Assembly (NCBI RefSeq): GCF_004378255.1
Contig: NZ_SNQG01000001.1
Span: 868,001-932,000 of the forward strand
From: Mucilaginibacter phyllosphaerae
Lineage (GTDB): Bacteria > Bacteroidota > Bacteroidia > Sphingobacteriales > Sphingobacteriaceae
Direction of reading: 5' to 3'
DNA length: 64,000 bases
The notes under the pieces are model-generated. The model searched no databases, had not been told where the DNA came from, and saw only the letters and a list, made by a program, of their open reading frames with translations. Shown in pieces: positions 7,362-14,545 of this stretch (positions within the stretch are counted from its first letter, which is position 1; each line of letters starts with the position of its first letter). The position numbers were made by a program, and so were the translations under genes.

Positions 7362-7789
7362 TATTCTTCTTCGCTTATCTCGGTTATAAACTCGTTTATG
7401 CTGCTGTAGCCGGTAAAAGTAATGGCCGAATTGATCTCGGCCAGCCTGTTTAAAATATCCAAAGCCACTACTAATGCATCGGCTTCGGTGCCAAACATCC
7501 TGGCATCCCAGTTAATCCCTGCTAAAACTTCATTCCCGGCCATATCTATACACAAGTCCTCTAAAAAAATAGCCAAAGGTATCTCTGTGGGTGTGTATGT
7601 TTTCCAGTCGTCGCGGGCGCAGATCTTAGCCAGCGACCTGTCTGACCAGAACGGGATCACCGCAACATCATTATTTTCGGCCGCTTCGGCGTTGGCCCAG
7701 CCCGTTTTACTTTTTAAGCCCCAAACCTGCTTGCTTGCGGCTACCTTTTCTACAAAGGCAATATATTTTGCTTCTAATTCTTCTGCCAT
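7361..7789 (-). CDS. DUF2750 protein inside the Fe-S oxidoreductase operon
   Basis: A 142-residue soluble protein that matches DUF2750: an N-terminal helix YIAFVEKVAASKQVWGLKS, then AVIPFWSDRSLAKICARDDWK and EIPLAIFLEDLCIDM at about 88-102, then GINWDARMFGTEADAL. There is no cofactor motif and the function of the family is not known. It lies between the two halves of an HdrDE-like complex, separated by 6 bases from the upstream gene and overlapping the downstream gene by one base, so the three are clearly one transcript. This placement suggests, but does not show, a role with the complex. Confidence 0.82.
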   Translation of the reverse strand: MAEELEAKYIAFVEKVAASKQVWGLKSKTGWANAEAAENNDVAVIPFWSDRSLAKICARDDWKTYTPTEIPLAIFLEDLCIDMAGNEVLAGINWDARMFGTEADALVVALDILNRLAEINSAITFTGYSSINEFITEISEEE

Positions 7790-7795
7790 GCTGTA

Positions 7796-9094
7796 TTATG
7801 CTTTTTCGGCCCAGTTAAGCCTGTCGGCCTGGCTGTATTTCCAGGGGGCGCCATTGTTTTCCATATTACCGAACATGTTGTTAAGGCTGGCCGGCGCCTG
7901 CGATTCTTCCATCACCAAATAGCGGCGCATTTCGGTAATGATCTCTAACGGGTTGATATTAACCGGGCAGGCCTCTACACAGGCATTACAGGTGGTACAG
8001 GCCCATAATTCCTCGCGGGTAATGTAGTTATCCAGCAAAGTTTTATCGTCGGTGTAATCCTTGCCATGCTTATCAATATTGTTGCCTACCTCTGTCAGCC
8101 TGTCGCGGGTATCCATCATTATTTTACGGGGCGATAAAAGCTTACCGGTGATATTGGCCGGGCAAACAGATGTGCACCTGCCGCACTCGGTACAGGTATA
8201 GGCTTCCATCAGGTTCTTCCAGGTAAGATCGGTTACATCTTTCACCCCAAAACGCGTTATTTCGGTTGTTTCGGGCACAAAAGAGGGATCAAGCATGGCC
8301 TTCACCTCGTTGGTAACCGATGCCATGTTACTAAACTCGCCTTTAGGCTTCAGGTTAGAATAATACACATTAGGGAAGGCCAGTAAGATGTGGAAGTGCT
8401 TGGAGTATGGCAGATAATTTAAAAATGCCAGGATGCCGATGATGTGGAACCACCAGCAGCCCCGTTCGATAGCTACCAGCGCACCCGCGCCTGATGGCAG
8501 CAGCGGGGCTATCAGATTGCTTACCGGGAAACTGCCTGCAGTAACATAATGGCCAAAATGTAAAAGCTGTAATTTATAATCGGCGGCATTCATGGTGAGG
8601 AAAGCCGACATCAATAATATTTCTATAGCGAGGATGTAATTAGCGTCTGACTTTGGCCAGGCGGTCATCTCTGTACCACTAAAGCGTTTTAGTTTAAGAA
8701 TGTTGCGACGGGCCAGGAATACCACGCATGAAACCAGCACCAGCAGCGCCAGTATCTCAAAGCCACCTATCAGTAAGCCATACAGGCTGCCCAGGGGTTT
8801 AGAGAACACCCTATGCGAACCAAAGATGCCATCTATCATGATCTCCAGCACCTCCAGGTTGATGATGACAAACCCTACATAAATAAAAAAGTGCATTACC
8901 GCAGCAACCGGGCGTTTCACCATTTTGGTTTGGCCCAGGGCAACTTTAGCCATTATAGCCCATCGGTCGGCAGGGCGGTCGCTCCGGTTGGTATCGCGGC
9001 CCAAAAGTATGTTGCGCCTAACCCTGGCCACGTTTTTACCAAAAAGGTAAGCAGCCCCCAATAAAATAATGATAAAGATAACCTGTCCGATCAT
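7796..9094 (-). CDS. Membrane Fe-S oxidoreductase, cytochrome-b-like plus 2x[4Fe-4S]
   Basis: A 432-residue protein. The first 240 residues hold five or so membrane segments like the NarI/HdrE gamma subunit, with candidate haem ligands His68, His217, His233 and His235. The C-terminal part is a HdrC-like dicluster domain: CTECGRCTSVCP (Cys301, 304, 307, 311) and CTTCNACVEACP (Cys366, 369, 372, 376). It should pass electrons between a soluble donor, the CCG protein encoded two genes downstream and the menaquinone pool in the inner membrane. The known fused form is EMO, the ETF:menaquinone oxidoreductase; assignment of ETF as partner is inference. It is the first gene of a three-gene operon. Confidence 0.88.
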   Translation of the reverse strand: MIGQVIFIIILLGAAYLFGKNVARVRRNILLGRDTNRSDRPADRWAIMAKVALGQTKMVKRPVAAVMHFFIYVGFVIINLEVLEIMIDGIFGSHRVFSKPLGSLYGLLIGGFEILALLVLVSCVVFLARRNILKLKRFSGTEMTAWPKSDANYILAIEILLMSAFLTMNAADYKLQLLHFGHYVTAGSFPVSNLIAPLLPSGAGALVAIERGCWWFHIIGILAFLNYLPYSKHFHILLAFPNVYYSNLKPKGEFSNMASVTNEVKAMLDPSFVPETTEITRFGVKDVTDLTWKNLMEAYTCTECGRCTSVCPANITGKLLSPRKIMMDTRDRLTEVGNNIDKHGKDYTDDKTLLDNYITREELWACTTCNACVEACPVNINPLEIITEMRRYLVMEESQAPASLNNMFGNMENNGAPWKYSQADRLNWAEKA

Positions 9095-9337
9095 AGATAT
9101 ATTATGCGTGCATAGTAATTTAAAGCTAATGTAGGAATTTGATTTAAAGTAAAGATAGTTATTGCCGAAATGTTTTGAACTTAGAATTTGTTTAAATAAG
9201 CTCTTTCGTCAATTGCATTCAAATAAATCTAAAAAATATTTTACTCCTAATTACCTGAAATTCAATAAGCCGGGGCAGCAATAAGGCAAATTCTAAACTT
9301 ATTTTAAAAAAAGAGTTTATAGAATTAAAAAAAAGGC

Positions 9338-9345
9338 TACATTTG
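9338..9345 (+). promoter_or_regulatory. Promoter -7 box of tRNA-Phe
   Basis: TACATTTG, a perfect TAnnTTTG match, ends 17 bases before the mature tRNA. A weaker upstream box (TTTA at 9316-9319) lies 18 bases before it. Confidence 0.7.
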
Positions 9346-9362
9346 CAAACCTTAAACGGAGC

Positions 9363-9435
9363 GGTATCATAGCTCAGTCGGTAGAGCAAAGGACTGAAAA
9401 TCCTTGTGTCGCTGGTTCGATCCCAGCTGATACCA
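9363..9435 (+). tRNA. tRNA-Phe (anticodon GAA)
   Basis: A complete 73-base cloverleaf. The acceptor arm GGTATCA pairs with TGATACC, the anticodon stem AAGGA with TCCTT around a loop with GAA, and the T stem GCTGG with CCAGC around TTCGATC. The discriminator base is A. CCA is not encoded: the next bases are CAA. The gene stands alone with its own promoter and terminator. Confidence 0.97.
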
Positions 9436-9441
9436 CAAAAC

Positions 9442-9476
9442 AAAAGCCTTTTAGAGAAATCTGAAAGGCTTTTTTT
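9442..9476 (+). terminator. Terminator of tRNA-Phe
   Basis: AAAAGCCTTT (9442-9451) pairs with AAAGGCTTTT (9464-9473) around a 12-base loop, with a seven-base T run. The first 13 bases of this region recur at 11117-11129. Confidence 0.85.
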
Positions 9477-9986
9477 ATGCAGTAACACTTTTCTACAAGC
9501 TTTAAATGCAGGTATAAATACAATTTGTTAACTAAGTGTCTTTACAATAAGTTACGTGCTTTTCTGCACATTTAGGCTTAGACTGCCATGCTTTTGGCGC
9601 ACTCTTGGCGCATTTCTCGCTGTTTATTCCAACGGCTTTATTTAGTAAACCAATCTATCCATGTACGCCACGTATGAATTTCGCATTGCGCCTACCTCTA
9701 AAATTTTTGTGAACTTAACCCAACTATTTATCCCATCTAATTACCAAAATTCATTTTTCTCATCCGCGGAATTGTTTGGTCACTTGAATCCACCCAATGA
9801 GCAAACACTTATCCTCTACCAAAAATGCCTATCAATCCGAATGAAGTGCTAACAAGGGATTCGCTTTCAGGATGTTAACTATCGTTCTTAGTTATTTAAC
9901 TTTTGGCAATTCATTAAGTTTAGGTAAACTATAAGGCAGCAGATTAAGAAATAAGGTTAATGAACAAATAGAGCGATACAAATATT
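9477..9986. other. Gene-free AT-rich stretch behind tRNA-Phe
   Basis: No convincing gene. A 63-codon frame at 9661-9852 has no recognisable family. TTGGCGCA occurs twice 11 bases apart (9594-9601, 9605-9612). Position next to a tRNA 3' end and low GC make it a candidate scar of an integrated element, but no integrase or intact attachment repeat is seen. Confidence 0.4.
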
Positions 9987-10520
9987 TTATTTACCTAGCT
10001 TCCAACTTGTGCCGTCATTGAAAGAAACCTCAATTGGCCACGCAAGCTTAAGTTTTTTCGCATCTCTGCTTAACACGTTCCATGTTGCTCCTGTACTCCG
10101 TCCAGATCTCAAAGAATCATCCGTGAAACCACCACCAAAACCAGCAGCATAACTATTGCCTAAATCAGCAGGATCATTAAAAGCATTGGTACCATACCAC
10201 TCAAATTTTATTGCGCTTATGGTCTTTTTTGAAATGTTTTTGTATTTCAGATATACTGAACGATAATTGGAATACTCCTCTTTAACAATCTTAGCCTGAA
10301 GAACCTTAACAGGCGCTCTTGATAGTCCTACAGTGTCAAACATCGCCTTTGCGATAGATTGATCAACCATCTTTTTTACATGGTCATCGGCGCTTTCTCC
10401 ATATTTTGCACGTGAGAAACTATCTAACTCAGCTGCTTTTTGCTCTTTTGTTTTTTGTATTGGTTGTTGGCACCCTGTCGCAATCAAAGCAGCCAGAGTC
10501 ATGCATGTAATTATTTTCAT
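9987..10520 (-). CDS. Lipoprotein, unknown function
   Basis: About 177 residues. I chose the ATG at 10518-10520 because it gives a type II signal peptide (MKIITCMTLAALIATGCQQ, lipid-modified Cys at about 17); an upstream in-frame start would bury it behind 13 polar residues. The body has a helical segment (DHVKKMVDQSIAKAMFD) and then a beta-sandwich-like part with YRSVYLKYKNISKKTISAIKFEW, a pattern like the FxLYD/immunoglobulin-like domains that carry protein-surface additions, and a final WPIEVSFNDGTSW. The gene is AT-rich compared with its neighbours. It follows the frameshifted gene by only 5 bases, so both were probably one transcript. Confidence 0.65.
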   Translation of the reverse strand: MKIITCMTLAALIATGCQQPIQKTKEQKAAELDSFSRAKYGESADDHVKKMVDQSIAKAMFDTVGLSRAPVKVLQAKIVKEEYSNYRSVYLKYKNISKKTISAIKFEWYGTNAFNDPADLGNSYAAGFGGGFTDDSLRSGRSTGATWNVLSRDAKKLKLAWPIEVSFNDGTSWKLGK

Positions 10521-10525
10521 ATGTA

Positions 10526-11058
10526 TTAATTTGTTGGATTTAAATCGTTTAAATACCAACTCTTAGTAAAGTCACTAAATTGATCCATTTGTGCTTTTAA
10601 TACGCCAAAGAGCCCACCTGTAACAGAGCCAAATGCTTTTGTTTCGTCAAGGTTCATAACGTTTTCCGGAAATGTTCTAAGTGTATACATTGGATTTTGT
10701 TGCTTATATTCAATTCCGAGTTTATGAAAGTACTTTCCAGGCAATTTAAATTTTGGTTTCCCTTTATACTCAAGTATCACGATATTAAATTCTCATCCTT
10801 TAAAGAACTGCTAGTTTGCAATAGCGCTCTGAAGACATCAACTGGAGCTTTGTCTATATCTATTTTTGTAAGATTTAAAACAATAACTGATGGGTTGACA
10901 TAATATTGATAGTGGGCATTAAAATTAATACCATCGTTTCGAGGATCTTTTGACATTCGCTCATCAACAGTATTACTAAGAATAACGTGATTTAATATGG
11001 CAATTGCACTACTAACAATAAATAAGAGTAGTATTGCTACTAAGATATTTCTTTTCAT
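10526..11058 (-). pseudogene. Membrane-anchored or secreted hypothetical protein, frameshifted
   Basis: Two adjacent frames together read as one protein of about 177 residues. The first (from 11058) starts MKRNILVAILLLFIVSSAIAIL, a signal anchor, and runs through FNAHYQYYVNPSVIVLNL and KAPVDVFRALLQTSSSL to a TGA at 10777-10779. The second continues from near 10790 with FNIVILEYKGKPKF, KYFHKLGIEYKQQNP and YTLRTFPENV to a TAG or TAA at 10526. The join lies in GATGAGAATTT near 10785-10795, where one base gained or lost would restore a single frame. It could also be two overlapping genes (the second opening with GTG at 10778-10780) or a sequencing error. Function unknown. Confidence 0.55.
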
Positions 11059-11116
11059 TACAATAAGGTTTATTGAAAATACAAATGATTTTCTACTTTC
11101 TAATAATATTATTTGA

Positions 11117-11166
11117 AAAAGCCTTTTAGGGCTTTAACTTTATGTGCACCACGAGTTGAAAACTCG
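11117..11166. repeat. Copy of the tRNA-Phe terminator arm plus a small palindrome
   Basis: AAAAGCCTTTTAG at 11117-11129 repeats 9442-9454 exactly in direct orientation. It is followed by a hairpin CGAGTT-GAA-AACTCG at 11152-11166, a GC-richer piece like the dispersed palindromes of this phylum. Together these close the AT-rich patch that begins at the tRNA. Confidence 0.5.
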
Positions 11167-11195
11167 CGGGAGCGAATACGCTAATTCAAACCTTA

Positions 11196-12710
11196 TTACT
11201 CTTTAACAAAAGGCGAATTATCTATCTTTAAATTGGTTACCTTATCGGTTCGCAGCTGTTTGATGCCTTTTACATCGGGGATTTTAAAATGGTCTATTTC
11301 CAGCCCGTCAACATCACTTGCAACAATGGCCGGGCGGTTATCGGGTTTTAGGGTGCTAAACGTGATATGATCTAAAGCTACATCTTTTGCATGCCTGATG
11401 AATAAGCCGTAGGCAGGGTTTACGCCAAGTAAAAAAGGTTCGGGGTAGCCTCTTTCCAGTTCGGGGAATTGCTTTTCGCCCTGCTCTTTGGTACCGCCGC
11501 CTTTATACTGCACACTTATATTTTGGATCTTTATATTCCTTACAGGGTAACCGGGTGTGCCCGTGATCTGAATACCACTCATAGCATCTGCGCCGGTTAC
11601 CAGGATATTACTGATCAGGATATTATTTACATGCCCCATTCGGGTAGTACTTTTTGGCCCCCTGTTGCGCCTGCCCAGGGTTACGTAAATTGGGTAATGG
11701 TTAATATCCATCATGGTGATGTTGGATACGATGATGTTTTCCATAATGCCGCCGTCCACGTCTTCCAGCGCCAGCCCGTTGCAGCTGCGGAAGGTACAGT
11801 TAGATACCACACAATTCCGGAACCCGCCATTAGATTCGGTACCGAACTTAATGCGCCCGTTAGACCAGCCCGCCTTAGCCGGCACCATGGTACCATCAAG
11901 CAAAGTACCTTCCTTAAAACCGGATACCTGGCAGTTAACAATCGACAAATTTTCGGTGATAAAAGGCCTGTTTAACGCATAAGAACTTTTGGGGCATATC
12001 GCGTCATCATTAGGTGAGTTTACCCGGCAGTTGGAAACAACGGTATTGATACAACAGTCGATATCTATCCCATCGCGGTTGGTGTCTATCGTCAGGTTAT
12101 CCAGCGTAACCATGTTGCAGCCCGTCAGCAAAATGGCAAAATGCCCGCCGTGAAAAATGGTTACATCCCTGATGAGTATATTTTTGGATAGCTTAATGGC
12201 AATCGCCTTATCGCCCGTACCGATAGAGCCACCTGTAGGGTCGCCCATGTGCTCTTTATCCTTACTGGTTAGCCCTCCCCCGTCAATCCTGCCGCGGCCG
12301 GTGATCGAAACATTCTCCAGGTGCTCGCCCCATATTAAACTGTTATGGAAGTAAGTATGCCCCCCGTCCTGGTATGCAGTATCGGTAAAGGGTTCAGCCT
12401 GGTCATAAGCGTTAAGCGCGGCCGGTGCGCCCGTAATGGTAGCCCCTGCATCAATAAATAAATTGATGTTACTTTTAAGATGGATACTGCCGCATAAATA
12501 ATTACCGGCAGGTAAGTAAACCGTGCCGCCGCCGCTTTTGGCGCAAGCCGTTATGGCCCGGTCAATCGCCTGGTTATCTAAAACTTTGCCATTGCCCTTT
12601 GCGCCATAAGCTTTAACATTAAAAAAGCCCGCAGCCCCTGTTTGTGCAGATGCCCGGGTAAACAATAATGCTAAAACAAAACAAAGCAGAAACTGGCAAG
12701 GCGCTTTCAT
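11196..12710 (-). CDS. Glycoside hydrolase family 28 (polygalacturonase-like)
   Basis: A secreted 504-residue right-handed beta-helix enzyme that hydrolyses galacturonic-acid backbones of pectin. It has a signal peptide (cleavage near RASAQ, residue 23), then the pectin-lyase-like start FFNVKAYGAKGNG. GH28 catalytic motifs are present: NRDGID at about 211-216, NDDAIC at about 234-239 and RIKFG at about 286-290; these supply the three Asp and the substrate-binding Arg-Lys. Repeated NI.I.N/VS.C turns mark the coils. The closest activity may be on rhamnogalacturonan or unsaturated galacturonides, but substrate cannot be fixed from sequence. It lies in a pectin locus with two GH78-type genes. No SusC/SusD pair is nearby. 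Confidence 0.92.
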   Translation of the reverse strand: MKAPCQFLLCFVLALLFTRASAQTGAAGFFNVKAYGAKGNGKVLDNQAIDRAITACAKSGGGTVYLPAGNYLCGSIHLKSNINLFIDAGATITGAPAALNAYDQAEPFTDTAYQDGGHTYFHNSLIWGEHLENVSITGRGRIDGGGLTSKDKEHMGDPTGGSIGTGDKAIAIKLSKNILIRDVTIFHGGHFAILLTGCNMVTLDNLTIDTNRDGIDIDCCINTVVSNCRVNSPNDDAICPKSSYALNRPFITENLSIVNCQVSGFKEGTLLDGTMVPAKAGWSNGRIKFGTESNGGFRNCVVSNCTFRSCNGLALEDVDGGIMENIIVSNITMMDINHYPIYVTLGRRNRGPKSTTRMGHVNNILISNILVTGADAMSGIQITGTPGYPVRNIKIQNISVQYKGGGTKEQGEKQFPELERGYPEPFLLGVNPAYGLFIRHAKDVALDHITFSTLKPDNRPAIVASDVDGLEIDHFKIPDVKGIKQLRTDKVTNLKIDNSPFVKE

Positions 12711-12743
12711 AACAAAGGATATTTTAACGCTAAGTATTTGATA

Positions 12744-13163
12744 TTATTCCTTTTCGGCCGTCCACCGGCCGGGGTTTTCAACCGTACCATCGCTGGATCC
12801 CGTCCACGTGCCTGCCATACTTTTGCTGTTGGCCGCTACGGTTACCGTATAAGTAACACTTTCTATGTTACCGCTTATCACTACAGATTTCATGGTAAGC
12901 ACACTTGTGGTTGAATTATAAGTACCGGTGATACTATCTGTACCTGACGACTTACCATCAACAGATTCCCATAAGAATAACCCGATGTAACCATCGCCGG
13001 CCTGGTCAAGGGTAAACGAGCCCGTCCAGTGGCGGCCATCGTTGCCAAGGGCGCTGGTTATGTTCCATTTACCTGCTAAAGTAGGGGCAGGTGTAGATTT
13101 AGACTGGCATGATATCATTAATAAGATGATAAAACCGGCCATTATATTTTTTGCTATACGCAT
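12744..13163 (-). CDS. Lipoprotein, lipocalin-like
   Basis: A 139-residue lipoprotein: signal MRIAKNIMAGFIILLMISC with the lipidated Cys at about 19. The mature part starts LAGKWNITSALGNDGRHWTGSF and contains alternating strands (SVLTMKSVVISG, SVTYTVTVAA) and a terminal MAGTWTG, an arrangement like the small one-domain beta-barrel lipoproteins common in Bacteroidota. It lies upstream of the GH28 gene on the same strand with a 33-base gap, so the two are probably co-transcribed and the lipoprotein may help hold or guide substrate. That role is inference. A near-promoter TACCTTTA on this strand lies about 30 bases upstream. Confidence 0.7.
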   Translation of the reverse strand: MRIAKNIMAGFIILLMISCQSKSTPAPTLAGKWNITSALGNDGRHWTGSFTLDQAGDGYIGLFLWESVDGKSSGTDSITGTYNSTTSVLTMKSVVISGNIESVTYTVTVAANSKSMAGTWTGSSDGTVENPGRWTAEKE

Positions 13164-13283
13164 AATGTAATAAGTTTAGTTCAAACGATAAAGGTAGTAA
13201 AACTATGGCTCTTTTCACACGGCCTATCGGTGTATTTGGCGGTTTGCAATACCGAATTAACATGAGTTCGGTTTAAGCGTGCT

Positions 13284-13395
13284 AAAACCTCATCCCAACC
13301 CTTCTGCTTTGGAGAAGGTTTTAAGAAAAGAAAAAATAAGACGATTGTTGCCAGGCAAGTCCTCTCCTTTGGAGAGGATTGTAGGTGAGGCTTTT
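13284..13395. repeat. Palindromic REP/MITE-like element with two hairpins
   Basis: The element opens with AAAACCTCA and closes with TGAGGCTTTT, an imperfect inverted end. Inside are two hairpins: AACCCTTCT/AGAAGGTT (13297-13320, one bulge) and the perfect TCCTCTCC-TTT-GGAGAGGA (13360-13378). It fills the divergent spacer between the lipoprotein gene and the DUF1080 gene. No protein is encoded. Confidence 0.65.
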
Positions 13396-13507
13396 ATACC
13401 AACCCAAGATCCAGGTATGATCCTCCGGCAGCAATTACCCGGTATACAGCACTTATCTTTTTTATTGCAGATATAGTTTGTAGATTTAACCTCTCAATTA
13501 AACCATT

Positions 13508-14494
13508 ATGAAGATCTCACCTTTTTTAAACATTAAAACTATTTACCGTATTACCGGCGTACAACTTTTATTGGCGCTGATGATTTTTTGCGGCTTCAAA
13601 GCATCGGCACAAACCCATGCAGTAGCTAAAAACCCCGATGTTATAGGCCGGTGGGATATCACGATGGAAAAAGACGGTAAAAGTATCCCATCATGGTTAG
13701 AGGTTCAAAAATCGGGCACGCATACGCTTATCGGTCGTTTTACTTATGCCTTTGGCAGCGCAAGGCCTATCTCAGAAGTTAAGCCCGACGGCGGCAAATA
13801 CAGCTTCTCTATCCCACCGCAATGGGAAGAAGGCACGCGGAATATGGATTTTGATTTTGACGTAAGCGGCAACACTTTAAAAGGTACCATGGTTTATACC
13901 GATGGCAAAACATACAGTTTTAAAGGTGTGCGCGCACCCTTACTTATCCGTACCAAAGCGCCTGTTTGGGGCAAACCCATCCGGTTGTTTAATGGCAAGG
14001 ACACCAAGGGGTTCCATACTGATGGCAAGAACCAGTGGATAGTAGAGAATGGGGTGCTAAGAAGCCTTAAATCTGGCGCCAACCTTATCAGCGACAAAAA
14101 ATTTAACGATTTTAAACTGCATATAGAATTCAGGTACAAGCAAGGCAGCAACAGCGGCGTTTACCTGCGCGGCCGTTATGAAGTGCAGGTTATTGATACC
14201 AAAAGCGGCGAACCCGAGCCTATCAACAATCAGTTTAGCTCGGTTTACGGCTTTTTGCCGCCAAATAAAATGATGGCTAAAAATGCGGGTGAATGGCAAT
14301 CTTATGATATTACACTGGTAGGCCGCCTGGTTACCATTGTGGCTAATGGTACCGAGGTAATATGCAGGCAGGAGATACCGGGTTTAACCGGCGGCGCTAT
14401 AGATAGCAATGAAGGTGAACCGGGGCCATTATTTATACAAGGCGACCACGGCCCTATTGATTACCGCAATATTGTGATCACCCCGGCAAAATAA
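13508..14494 (+). CDS. DUF1080 (3-keto-disaccharide hydrolase-like) secreted protein
   Basis: A 328-residue secreted protein with a long basic start and a signal segment ending near KASAQ (residue 35). Residues about 45-140 form a separate beta-rich domain (VIGRWDITMEKDGKSIPSWL; LKGTMVYTDGKTYSF). From about 157 the DUF1080 jelly-roll follows: RLFNGKDTKGF, WIVENGVLRS, FKLHIEFRYKQGSNSGVYLRG and YEVQVID. The family includes 3-keto-glycoside hydrolases and laminin-G-like sugar binders. It faces the GH78 genes across a shared terminator and is divergent from the GH28 unit, so it probably belongs to the same carbohydrate locus. The exact reaction is not determined. Confidence 0.87.
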   Translation: MKISPFLNIKTIYRITGVQLLLALMIFCGFKASAQTHAVAKNPDVIGRWDITMEKDGKSIPSWLEVQKSGTHTLIGRFTYAFGSARPISEVKPDGGKYSFSIPPQWEEGTRNMDFDFDVSGNTLKGTMVYTDGKTYSFKGVRAPLLIRTKAPVWGKPIRLFNGKDTKGFHTDGKNQWIVENGVLRSLKSGANLISDKKFNDFKLHIEFRYKQGSNSGVYLRGRYEVQVIDTKSGEPEPINNQFSSVYGFLPPNKMMAKNAGEWQSYDITLVGRLVTIVANGTEVICRQEIPGLTGGAIDSNEGEPGPLFIQGDHGPIDYRNIVITPAK

Positions 14495-14501
14495 AAAATT
14501 C

Positions 14502-14545
14502 ATCATCAGGTAACCCGCAGGCCATTCCGCGGGCTACCTGATGAT
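14502..14545. terminator. Shared terminator of DUF1080 and GH78-type genes
   Basis: Two 17-base arms (14502-14518 and 14529-14545) pair with one A-C mismatch around a ten-base loop, with A and T runs outside. The stop codon of the opposing gene (14534-14536) lies inside the right arm. Confidence 0.75.

Noticed and set aside
9661..9852. Integrase N-terminus behind tRNA-Phe
   Set aside because: Position fits, but the 63 residues have no recognisable arm-binding or core-binding pattern and no catalytic part follows.
13279..13476. Small gene in the spacer before the DUF1080 gene
   Set aside because: The frame is formed by the two-hairpin repeat and has no protein-like pattern.
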